Positions 5,848 through 11,425 of a DNA stretch of 11,437 nt are shown here, one piece after another. The position numbers were made by a program, and so were the translations under genes. The first letter of the stretch is position 1, and the number at the start of each line of letters is the position of its first letter. The DNA is from Microcaldota archaeon (lineage in GTDB: Archaea > Micrarchaeota > Micrarchaeia > Micrarchaeales > Micrarchaeaceae): positions 1-11,437 of the forward strand of contig JAKBHG010000010.1 of assembly GCA_021836925.1 (NCBI GenBank), given 5' to 3'. Below the pieces are notes generated by a model. That model worked only from the letters and a program-made list of their open reading frames with translations, ran no database searches and had not been told where the DNA came from.

Positions 5848-6531
5848 ATGTCAAAGGTCGTTATTGCAAAATACAGCCGCGGAAACGACGATTTTGAGAT
5901 ACTTGTCGACGCCGATATGGCGTACGAATACATAACCGGCACGCGCAGCGATCCGCTCAGCGTCCTCGAAACAGAGGGGGTATTCAGGGACGCGAAGAAG
6001 GGCGAGGAGCAGAGCGACAGCAAGATATCCGCTGCGTTCGGCACGACAGACTTGGCAAAAATCGTCGACATAATACTTAAGAAGGGGCACGTGCCCATAA
6101 CATCGGAGCAGCAGAAGAAACTGGCAGAGGAAAAGAAGAAGCAGGTAATAGAGATAATATCCAAGAACTCGATAGACCCAAGGACTAACACGCCGAATCC
6201 GCCGATGAGGGTAGCTAACGCGATAGAGCAGGCGAAAATATACATCGACCCGATGAGGAGCGCAAGCGACCAGATAGATGAGATAGTCAAAAAGCTCAGC
6301 GTCATATTGCCGATAAAGTTCGCAAATGTGAGCATGGATGTGATAGTGCCGCCGGAATACGCGAACAGGTGCTTCGGTATGCTGAAGCACTACAACATAA
6401 AGGCGGAGAAATGGCTCTCCGACGGCTCGCTTCAGGCCAGCCTAGAGTTTCCGGCAGGGCTAAGGGACGAGTTCTTCGACAAGATAAACGGCCTGACGCA
6501 GGGAAAGGCACAGGTAAAGATAACGAGTTGA
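5848..6531 (+). CDS. SBDS-family ribosome maturation protein
   Basis: This is the archaeal homologue of the Shwachman-Bodian-Diamond syndrome protein, a 50S subunit maturation factor; in eukaryotes it works with EFL1 to release eIF6. It has 227 residues. Three domains can be followed: the N-terminal FYSH domain (about 1-85, with VIAKYSRGNDDFEILVD and DLAKIVDIILKKG), the central helical domain (about 90-160, with SIDPRTNTPNPPMRVANAIEQAKI, the family's 'IDP-T--P-P--RI--A' signature) and the C-terminal ferredoxin-like domain. ATG 5848 is chosen; GTG 5845 adds one Met only. The ribosome-binding site is the partial match GTGAT at 5840-5844. It follows psmA by 27 bases and precedes rrp4 by 42, the conserved archaeal order. 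Confidence 0.95.
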   Translation: MSKVVIAKYSRGNDDFEILVDADMAYEYITGTRSDPLSVLETEGVFRDAKKGEEQSDSKISAAFGTTDLAKIVDIILKKGHVPITSEQQKKLAEEKKKQVIEIISKNSIDPRTNTPNPPMRVANAIEQAKIYIDPMRSASDQIDEIVKKLSVILPIKFANVSMDVIVPPEYANRCFGMLKHYNIKAEKWLSDGSLQASLEFPAGLRDEFFDKINGLTQGKAQVKITS

Positions 6532-6573
6532 GGAAAGAGAGGTAAGAAAGGAAAACGATAGTGTAGTGATGTT

Positions 6574-7173
6574 ATGAGAGGAATAATTTTTCCAGGACAA
6601 AGCGTTGAAAGAACCGCGAGCAGGGATGGCACATACGTGGAAAACGGCAAGGTCTACTCGAAGGTAGTTGGCCTCTATGACGAAGGCACGGGGAGCATAA
6701 TATCCCTCGAGGGCACTTGGAAGCCCAGGATGGGGGAGAAGGTGGTAGGCGTCGTGTCTGAGATAGGCAGGAAGGACACCTACAAGGTAAGCCTTTCCGG
6801 CAACGCGGAAGGCATAATAATTTCAGGTAGATATGAAAGGTTCAGGTTCAGAGTAGGGGACGTGATAGAGGCTTCGGTCGCAAGGGTTGAGGGCCAGGGC
6901 AGCGTCGTGCTTGAGAGGCCGAGGCCGTTGGGCCAGGGCCTGATAATCGAGATAAAGCCGATGAAGATCCCGAGAGTGATAGGGAAGGGCAACACCATGA
7001 TAGACCAGATTGCGAACCTGACGAAGTGCAAGATATCCGTCGGCATGAATGGCATGGTATGGCTCAGCGACGGAAACCTGCAGCTGGCAATTGACGCGCT
7101 TAGGAAGATAGAGATGGAGGCCCATACGTCGGGCCTCACTGAGAGGATAAAAAAAATGTTGAACGGTGAGTAA
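6574..7173 (+). CDS. rrp4: Exosome RNA-binding subunit Rrp4
   Basis: Rrp4 is a cap subunit of the archaeal exosome. It sits on the Rrp41/Rrp42 ring and feeds RNA into the pore. The 199 residues show an N-terminal domain beginning with the family's short IIFPGQ, an S1 domain (about 53-118, GEKVVGVVSEI...GDVIEASV) and a KH domain (about 130-185, starting KIPRVIGKG). The signature VGMNGMVWLSDG, the GxNG-x-x-W motif of Rrp4/Rrp40, is present, as is the C-terminal AHTSGLTERI helix. The KH GxxG loop reads GKGN rather than the common GKKG. The ribosome-binding site is weak (GTGAT at 6566-6570). The stop overlaps or nearly abuts rrp41, implying translational coupling. Confidence 0.96.
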   Translation: MRGIIFPGQSVERTASRDGTYVENGKVYSKVVGLYDEGTGSIISLEGTWKPRMGEKVVGVVSEIGRKDTYKVSLSGNAEGIIISGRYERFRFRVGDVIEASVARVEGQGSVVLERPRPLGQGLIIEIKPMKIPRVIGKGNTMIDQIANLTKCKISVGMNGMVWLSDGNLQLAIDALRKIEMEAHTSGLTERIKKMLNGE

Positions 7174-7174
7174 T

Positions 7175-7969
7175 TTGGCATCATTAAAGAACAGACCAGA
7201 ACTGCTGAAGAATGGAAAGAGGCTTGACGGAAGAGATCTCATAGAGCTGAGGACGCCAATAAAGCTGACGGCCGGCGTAGTAAAGAATGCGGACGGGTCA
7301 GCGTACTTGGAATGGGGCAACAACCGCGTAATAGCCGCAGTGTACGGGCCGACGGAGGCCAAGCCGAAGCACACAGCCGACCCGACGAAGGCGGTGATAA
7401 AGTGCAGGTATGAGATGGCGCCTTTCTCCGGGCTGTCGGACCACGGCAGGACTGGACCGAACAGGCGCGCGACGGAGATATCGAAGGTCACCAGAGAGGC
7501 GTTCGAGAACGTCGTGCTTCTCAACGAGTTCCCTGGCACTGAGATAGACATCTATATCGAGATATTGCAGAGCGATGGCGGAACGAGGGCTGCAGGAATA
7601 ACCGCGGCATCTGTCGCGCTGGCAAACGCAGGCATACCGATGAAGGACCTCATATATGCGGTCAGCTTCGGCAAGGTCGGCGACAGCATCATTCTCGATC
7701 TCGACATGAAGGAGGATAACTACTCGGACTGCGACATGCCGATGGCGATATCCCCTAAGAACGGTGACATACTGCTGCTGCAGATGGACGGCAGTCTCAG
7801 CCTGCAGGAGCTTAGGGCCGGAATACAGCATGTCATCGACGCAGGAAAGACGATAAGCGCAGCGCAGCAGGACGCGCTGAAGAGGTTCTATTCGGACAGG
7901 CAGCAAACCCAGCAGGGCAATGGAACAGGTGCTGAGACAGGCAGTGAAAGCCTGGAAACAACAGGGTGA
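7175..7969 (+). CDS. rrp41: Exosome catalytic subunit Rrp41 (RNase PH fold)
   Basis: Rrp41 is the phosphorolytic 3'-5' exoribonuclease subunit of the hexameric archaeal exosome ring. The 264 residues include KRLDGRD near the N-terminus (15-21), the phosphate- and RNA-binding R97-R98 in GPNRRATEIS, the ILQSDGGTRAAGITAASVAL core block (130-149) and the acidic pair D181 and D187 in EDNYSDCDMP, matching the catalytic aspartates of RNase PH. It should be active. The last 25 residues are a Gln/Thr/Gly/Glu-rich low-complexity tail not expected in the family core. TTG at 7175 is preferred because GGTGA at 7165-7169 is at normal spacing; the GTG at 7166 lies inside that site. Only one base separates it from the rrp4 stop with this choice. 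Confidence 0.95.
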   Translation: MASLKNRPELLKNGKRLDGRDLIELRTPIKLTAGVVKNADGSAYLEWGNNRVIAAVYGPTEAKPKHTADPTKAVIKCRYEMAPFSGLSDHGRTGPNRRATEISKVTREAFENVVLLNEFPGTEIDIYIEILQSDGGTRAAGITAASVALANAGIPMKDLIYAVSFGKVGDSIILDLDMKEDNYSDCDMPMAISPKNGDILLLQMDGSLSLQELRAGIQHVIDAGKTISAAQQDALKRFYSDRQQTQQGNGTGAETGSESLETTG

Positions 7970-7973
7970 AAAC

Positions 7974-8750
7974 ATGGAAGCGATAGACATAGTCAAGAGC
8001 AACTACGTAAGGGAGCTCATGAACAAGGGACAGAGGCAGGACCAGAGGGACCTGATGGCGTTCAGGGAGATGAAGATTACTAAGGGTATCATAAAGAACG
8101 CAGAAGGCTCAGCACAAGTGGAACTCGGCAACACAAAGGTGCTTGCAGGCGTCAAGGTCATGCTCGGCAGCCCTATGAGCGACACACCAGAGCAGGGCAA
8201 CCAGATAGTATCAGCGGAGCACTGGCCTGGCGCCTCGAGGGAATTCGAGCCCGGACCCCCCAGCCCGGAAGCCATAGAGCTGGCAAGGGTAGTCGACAGG
8301 GGGATCAGAGCGGCGAACTGCATAAACCTCGAGAGTCTTTATCTCGAAGAGGGCAAGTGCTGGGACGTCTACACGGACATATACATCCTTAACCATGACG
8401 GCAACCTGATCGATGCAAGCGGAATCGCAGTGATGGCCGCGCTTGCGGACACGAAGATGCCCAAATACGAGAATGGAGAGGCGAACAGGGAAGACCGCAC
8501 CACACCTCTCAATGTGAAGAGCATAGTGGCAACGACCACGTTCGCGAAGCTGGGTGACAAAATAGTGCTCGACCCGTCCAAGGACGAAGAGAACGCGATG
8601 TCCGCCAGGCTGACGGTCGCGACGGACGGCAGCGTCATACGCGCGATGCAGAAGGGCAAGAGCGGAAGCTTTAATATTGATGAAGTAGAGGAACTATCTA
8701 GGATATCCCTCGAGAAGCACGCAGAGCTGAAGAGGGCAATAGAGCAGTGA
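7974..8750 (+). CDS. rrp42: Exosome subunit Rrp42 (RNase PH fold, non-catalytic)
   Basis: Rrp42 pairs with Rrp41 to form the three-fold ring of the archaeal exosome and shapes the active site without carrying the catalytic aspartates. The 258 residues show the family start (VRELMNKGQRQDQRDLMAFR), KNAEGSAQVELGNTKVLAGVK, the IRAANCINLESLYLEEGKCW segment, DIYILNHDGNLIDASGIAVM and a C-terminal helix. ATG 7974 is used: GGGTGA (7964-7969) ends four bases before it and contains the rrp41 stop. An in-frame ATG at 7920 would add 18 Gln-rich residues overlapping the rrp41 tail and is less likely. It lies in the conserved order between rrp41 and eL43. Confidence 0.95.
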   Translation: MEAIDIVKSNYVRELMNKGQRQDQRDLMAFREMKITKGIIKNAEGSAQVELGNTKVLAGVKVMLGSPMSDTPEQGNQIVSAEHWPGASREFEPGPPSPEAIELARVVDRGIRAANCINLESLYLEEGKCWDVYTDIYILNHDGNLIDASGIAVMAALADTKMPKYENGEANREDRTTPLNVKSIVATTTFAKLGDKIVLDPSKDEENAMSARLTVATDGSVIRAMQKGKSGSFNIDEVEELSRISLEKHAELKRAIEQ

Positions 8751-8755
8751 TGTAG

Positions 8756-9001
8756 ATGGCTAACGCTAGTATAAGGTACGGTAGAAGTATAAGAAAGAGG
8801 AATGCGTCCGTCATAGCGGAGAAGAGGTCGAAGTACAAGTGCGACGTGTGCGGAAGGCTCACGGTGAAGAGGATAAGCACCAGCATATGGAAGTGCAAGC
8901 ACTGCGGAACGACGTATGCTGGCGGAGCGTACATGATGAGGACGCCAGCTGGCGAGCTTGCGGTGAGGCTCATAGACGACCTCGCCAAGCAGAGCAAGTG
9001 A
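8756..9001 (+). CDS. rpl37ae: 50S ribosomal protein eL43 (L37Ae)
   Basis: This zinc-binding protein of the large ribosomal subunit has 81 residues, the usual archaeal size of 80-90. It has a basic N-terminus (RYGRSIRKRN), then a CxxC...CxxC zinc finger with C29, C32, C47 and C50 (CDVCGR and CKHCGT), and the conserved YAGGAY just after the finger. The basic N-terminal part contacts 23S rRNA in known ribosomes. It starts five bases after rrp42; GTGATG (8747-8752), overlapping the rrp42 stop, serves as the ribosome-binding site. Its place directly after rrp42 is the standard archaeal arrangement. Confidence 0.96.
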   Translation: MANASIRYGRSIRKRNASVIAEKRSKYKCDVCGRLTVKRISTSIWKCKHCGTTYAGGAYMMRTPAGELAVRLIDDLAKQSK

Positions 9002-9039
9002 AAGTGAGAAGAGGGATTAGTACAGCACAATCGAAATCG

Positions 9040-9492
9040 ATGATCACATTGAACGACGATAACGGGAAGGTAAACATCGTGTACTCGCCGATAAAGGAGC
9101 TGGTGGTGCACGACGTGATAAAGTCCGACATGAAGGAGCTCATAAGGAGCAGGGTTACCCCGCAAGGCAACATGCCGCTCTATTGGTGCGGCGGCTTCGT
9201 CTTCGGTTTCACCTCGCTTCCGCCTACAAAGGACGTGATAAAGGAGTACCTTGAGGGTAGGATACACTGGATGGAGGTGCAGTACGCAGAGATGAGCGAG
9301 TACAGGAAGGAGGTAGAGGCGAATGATGAGCAGTACCTCAAGACGAGCGTGATCAACACGGACACCAACGCGGTGCACAAGAGCTTCGCCGGATGGCTGA
9401 GAGGCAGCGTCAGGAACGGCACGGTAGTTGTCAACGCACCGGAAAGCGACAGCGCGGCTAAGGGCCCGGCGCGTAAGAACGGGAAGAAATAA
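9040..9492 (+). CDS. Unrecognised protein inside the exosome operon, between eL43 and rpoP
   Basis: I do not recognise this protein of about 150 residues. It starts with a strand-rich stretch (GKVNIVYSPIKELVVHDVI), has a short aromatic and glycine-rich core (LYWCGGFVFGF, with the only cysteine), a long charged helix (EYLEGRIHWMEVQYAEMSEYRKEVEA, shown in parts elsewhere), a NAVHKSFAGWLRGSV segment, and a disordered Ala/Lys-rich tail ending RKNGKK. There are no zinc motifs, membrane segments or nucleotide-binding motifs. The start is uncertain: ATG 9040 has no ribosome-binding site, TTG 9049 has TGATC in the right register, and GTG 9004 would lie two bases after eL43. It ends nine bases before rpoP. 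Its position suggests a role in ribosome or RNA metabolism; that is inference. Confidence 0.75.
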   Translation: MITLNDDNGKVNIVYSPIKELVVHDVIKSDMKELIRSRVTPQGNMPLYWCGGFVFGFTSLPPTKDVIKEYLEGRIHWMEVQYAEMSEYRKEVEANDEQYLKTSVINTDTNAVHKSFAGWLRGSVRNGTVVVNAPESDSAAKGPARKNGKK

Positions 9493-9501
9493 GGCGATAC
9501 C

Positions 9502-9633
9502 ATGGCTTACATATGCAAGAAATGCGGCAAGAAGATAAAGGAAGTGAAGAACTTCGTCAGGTGTGAGTTCTGCGGAGGCAAGGTCCTCATCAAGGAGCGC
9601 TCGCGCATAGCCAGGGAAGTATCAACAGACTGA
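9502..9633 (+). CDS. rpoP: DNA-directed RNA polymerase subunit P (Rpb12-like)
   Basis: This is the smallest archaeal RNA polymerase subunit, homologous to eukaryotic Rpb12, needed for assembly of the core and stable open complexes. The 43-residue product, MAYICKKCGKKIK followed by EVKNFVRCEFCGGKVL, has the zinc-binding pairs C5/C8 and C21/C24 and the basic C-terminal strand (LIKERSRIAREV) that is typical of RpoP. ATG 9502 follows GGCGAT with five bases after GGCG. Its place after eL43 is conserved in archaea, although an extra gene separates them here. It is the last gene of the psmA operon in this window. Confidence 0.95.
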   Translation: MAYICKKCGKKIKEVKNFVRCEFCGGKVLIKERSRIAREVSTD

Positions 9634-9641
9634 CTGGCGGC

Positions 9642-9669
9642 TTTACTTTCCCTGTTCCTTGTTCTTTTT
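9642..9669 (+). terminator. T-rich stretch ending the psmA-rpoP operon
   Basis: Pyrimidine-rich sequence with several T-runs, ending in TTCTTTTTA, starts 8 bases after the rpoP stop and lies before the convergent PRC-barrel gene. It fits an archaeal U-tract terminator. Confidence 0.5.
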
Positions 9670-9679
9670 ATCAGTCAAG

Positions 9680-9714
9680 GTGCAGCGTAGCCGCTCCCCT
9701 AGAAACCGCTGCGC
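9680..9714. other. Inverted repeat abutting the PRC-barrel stop codon
   Basis: GTGCAGCG (9680-9687) can pair with CGCTGCGC (9707-9714), eight pairs with one G-T, around a 19-base loop. It directly follows the stop codon of the minus-strand PRC gene. No T-run follows on that strand, so a terminator role is not secure. Confidence 0.35.
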
Positions 9715-9960
9715 TCACTTTTCGCTCTCGCTGACGATTACCGTCTCCGACACGTTCTTTACCCTGGAGTAGTTTACACTGTTCTTCCTGAGCTGCAACG
9801 AGGTCTTTTCGCTCCTTATTATGTTGTCGACCTTCTGCAGCAGCAGCGCGGAGACGACCCCCGACTCGAAGTCGAGTATTATGTCCTCCACCTTCCCCAT
9901 CCTCTTGCCGGAGTTGCTGATTATGTCCTTGCCGTACAGTTCTGAAAGCATTATTGCCAT
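9715..9960 (-). CDS. Small PRC-barrel domain protein
   Basis: This 81-residue protein is made of a single PRC-barrel-like domain. The N-terminal half, MLSELYGKDIISNSGKRMGKVEDI, shows the family pattern of a 'S-L-GK-V' strand, 'G--(I/V)G-V-D' turn and a D-x-x-x-G-x-V-x-x-L strand (DFESGVVSALLL). The C-terminal half ends in a VIVSESEK tail. Free-standing PRC-barrel proteins are common in archaea and their role is mostly unknown; related domains occur in RimM and in the photosynthetic reaction centre H subunit. ATG 9960 has GGTG with exactly six bases of spacing. A TATA-like ATTATATA on the minus strand (10020-10013) overlaps the stop of the upstream gene, so it can be transcribed on its own or from the histone operon. 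Confidence 0.75.
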   Translation of the reverse strand: MAIMLSELYGKDIISNSGKRMGKVEDIILDFESGVVSALLLQKVDNIIRSEKTSLQLRKNSVNYSRVKNVSETVIVSESEK

Positions 9961-10011
9961 GTATTACACCAACGCATCGACTCGATTGCACTTATACCAA
10001 GCAGTTGATAA

Positions 10012-10566
10012 CTATATAATCCTTTTTACGTTCTTCGTGGCGAATATCCTTGAGGTGTACTCCTTCAGTTCCTTCATGAACCCTTCAGGATCCTTCTCCA
10101 ACTCCTTCCTTTCCTCGTCGGAGAATAGTGCTGCATTGTCCTTTACTATTCCAGCCAAGTACTCGTCGCCCACGTGGTAGCATTCCTGCCCGCACGCCGC
10201 ACACCTGTATCTTGGAACTGCAGGTGCGCCGCCATTGCCGGGGCCTGAGAGCGTTTTGTTCCTTTCCAATGATGCACTACCGCAGGCAGGACAGCTCCTT
10301 TTTATCCTGACAGGGGAATACTCTGCCCCTACCGTTTCCACCTCCCCGTTGATTTCTATGGATACTATCTCCTTCAGGAAGGCCGAGGAAGGCGCGCTTC
10401 CATGCGCCTTTTCAAGAGAGCGGAACAGCGTAACGCCTTCGCTATCGAACTTGGAGTAGAGCAGGCCGCCGCCGATCTGCTCCAGCAGCGCGGTATAATC
10501 CTTGCCGTTGTGGGAGTAGTCGAACCTTATCTCGCCGTTCGGCCCGTGAGACTCGTAAGCCTTCAT
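10012..10566 (-). CDS. Zinc-ribbon protein of unknown function, downstream of histone
   Basis: I do not recognise the family. The 184-residue product has an N-terminal alpha/beta region (about 1-85, FDYSHNGKDYTALLEQIGGG and IVSIEINGEVETV), a zinc ribbon with C92, C95, C122 and C125 (CPACGS and CAACGQ), plus a further C129, and an acidic then basic helical C-terminus ending TKNVKRII. The linker inside the ribbon is Gly/Pro-rich. The start is ATG 10566: GGTG overlapping the histone end lies six bases before it, and only one base separates it from the histone TGA. An upstream GTG at 10575 lies inside that site and would add three residues. Tight coupling with histone hints at a DNA- or chromatin-related role, which is inference. 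Confidence 0.75.
   Translation of the reverse strand: MKAYESHGPNGEIRFDYSHNGKDYTALLEQIGGGLLYSKFDSEGVTLFRSLEKAHGSAPSSAFLKEIVSIEINGEVETVGAEYSPVRIKRSCPACGSASLERNKTLSGPGNGGAPAVPRYRCAACGQECYHVGDEYLAGIVKDNAALFSDEERKELEKDPEGFMKELKEYTSRIFATKNVKRII
10013..10020 (-). promoter_or_regulatory. TATA-like box for the PRC-barrel gene
   Basis: On the minus strand this reads ATTATATA, preceded by AAAAGG. Initiation about 25 bases on would give a leader of about 30 bases carrying the GGTG site. It overlaps the 3' end of the zinc-ribbon gene. Confidence 0.4.
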
Positions 10567-10567
10567 C

Positions 10568-10777
10568 TCAGCCACCGTGCTTTATCTTGTAGGTGTCGAC
10601 GTCCTCGCCCAGAATGGAGTTCCTCCCCTTCTTCTTGGCCCTAGCGACTGCATATCTCGCTATCTCGGCTGCCTTCGCCTCAAGTATGCTTGCGATCGCG
10701 CCGGCTGCCTCGTCGCTTACCACTACGCCCTTCTTCTTGACAAGCTTCTTTATCGCGCTCTTAGGTATCTTCGACAT
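10568..10777 (-). CDS. Archaeal histone (HMf family)
   Basis: This single-histone-fold protein of 69 residues dimerises and wraps DNA. Alpha-1 is IPKSAIKKLVKKKG (4-17), loop 1 VVVS (18-21), alpha-2 runs from DEAAGAIASILEAKAAEIAR to about residue 50, loop 2 is GRNSI (51-55) and alpha-3 is LGEDVDTYKIKHGG. The R52-D59 clamp of HMf histones is kept. Loop 1 is one residue shorter than in HMfB and has valine where HMfB has the minor-groove arginine R19. The ribosome-binding site, GGAGGCAATCC, matches the ideal GGAGGTGATCC at 9 of 11 bases. A TATA-like AAATATAAT on the minus strand (10881-10873) would give a leader of about 70 bases. It is co-transcribed with the zinc-ribbon gene. Confidence 0.95.
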   Translation of the reverse strand: MSKIPKSAIKKLVKKKGVVVSDEAAGAIASILEAKAAEIARYAVARAKKKGRNSILGEDVDTYKIKHGG

Positions 10778-10872
10778 CGGATTGCCTCCGTGTTATATCA
10801 GTACTCAAGATCCTCATCACAGCGTTTGCTCAGGACCTTTTCTTCATCACTACAACTGCTTTGCATTAAAGG

Positions 10873-10881
10873 ATTATATTT
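10873..10881 (-). promoter_or_regulatory. TATA-like box for the histone gene
   Basis: On the minus strand this reads AAATATAAT, about 95 bases before the histone ATG, implying a leader of about 70 bases. A nearer TATA-like GATATAA at about 10790-10796 is too close to the start codon to leave the strong ribosome-binding site in the mRNA. Confidence 0.4.
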
Positions 10882-10918
10882 CTTTCATGACCGGCACGGC
10901 TTTACCGCTGCGTAGCAT

Positions 10919-10940
10919 ATGCATGCGTCAGCTTTAAATT
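10919..10940 (+). promoter_or_regulatory. Thioredoxin promoter: ATGCATGC element and TATA-like box
   Basis: ATGCATGC (10919-10926) is followed after 6 bases by TTTAAAT (10933-10939). Initiation about 25 bases later gives a leader of about 45 bases. A GCATATGC palindrome overlaps the element (10915-10922), and a further GCATGC with downstream AAACAT lies at 10982-10993, just before the ribosome-binding site. The arrangement mirrors the psmA promoter. Confidence 0.45.
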
Positions 10941-11005
10941 TGTAAGCGACCACATAATAACGCATTGCGACCCCTTGGTTGGCATGCAAACATAGGTGCT
11001 GAAAT

Positions 11006-11326
11006 ATGAGTATGATAGACGTAAACGAGGATAACTTCGAGAAGGAAGTGGTTCAATCAAAGATACCTGTTATCATAGACATGTGGGCGGAGTGGTGCGG
11101 CCCTTGCAGGATGTACTCCCCGGAGATAGAGGAGGCTTCGAAGGAGTTCGACGGAAAGGCAAAGTTCGTGAAGATAAACGTGGACGACAACCAGAACATA
11201 GCCACAAAGTACGACATAATGAGCATACCGACCACTCTGATAATGGTCGGCGGCAACGTGAAGGCGGAGAACGTCGGCGCCATACCCAAGAAGATGCTAG
11301 TCGAATGGATAAAGGGCAATATCTGA
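11006..11326 (+). CDS. trxA: Thioredoxin
   Basis: This is a cytosolic thioredoxin, a general disulfide reductant. The 106-residue length is standard for a single thioredoxin domain. The redox motif WCGPC lies at 30-34, preceded by VIIDMWAEW as in classical thioredoxins, and the cis-proline P75 is in SIPTT; the final strand and helix (TLIMVGGNV, KKMLVEWI) are in place. ATG 11006 follows AGGTG (10994-10998) at seven bases; ATG 11012 is an unneeded alternative. It has no signal peptide. It stands alone, divergent from the histone operon. Likely partners are a thioredoxin reductase (not in the window) and perhaps the peroxiredoxin at 4452. Confidence 0.96.
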   Translation: MSMIDVNEDNFEKEVVQSKIPVIIDMWAEWCGPCRMYSPEIEEASKEFDGKAKFVKINVDDNQNIATKYDIMSIPTTLIMVGGNVKAENVGAIPKKMLVEWIKGNI

Positions 11327-11327
11327 T

Positions 11328-11345
11328 GGAACGCGAGTGCGTTCC
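11328..11345 (+). terminator. Hairpin directly after thioredoxin
   Basis: A perfect 7-bp stem, GGAACGC with GCGTTCC, around a 4-base loop GAGT starts one base after the stop codon. A short pyrimidine-rich stretch (CTATTTCTTCC) follows. It looks like a bacterial-style terminator or a 3'-end stabiliser. Confidence 0.5.
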
Positions 11346-11425
11346 GGACTATTTCTTCCATTCGCGCGCGTAGAAAAGCTTTATTATGATTGGAGTGCAA
11401 CTATCTTCTTACTGCAGCTGATCCG

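Noticed and set aside
5655..6390. Long minus-strand open frames opposite psmA and SBDS
   Set aside because: The plus-strand genes are certain. The apparent hydrophobic minus-strand protein arises from the reverse complement of Lys/Ile-rich codons.
7920..7973. Upstream in-frame ATG for rrp42
   Set aside because: It would overlap the rrp41 tail by 50 bases and add Gln-rich residues foreign to the family; ATG 7974 has a proper ribosome-binding site.
10593..10937. Plus-strand frames opposite the histone gene
   Set aside because: The histone on the minus strand is clear, with a near-ideal ribosome-binding site; the plus frames show no domain pattern.
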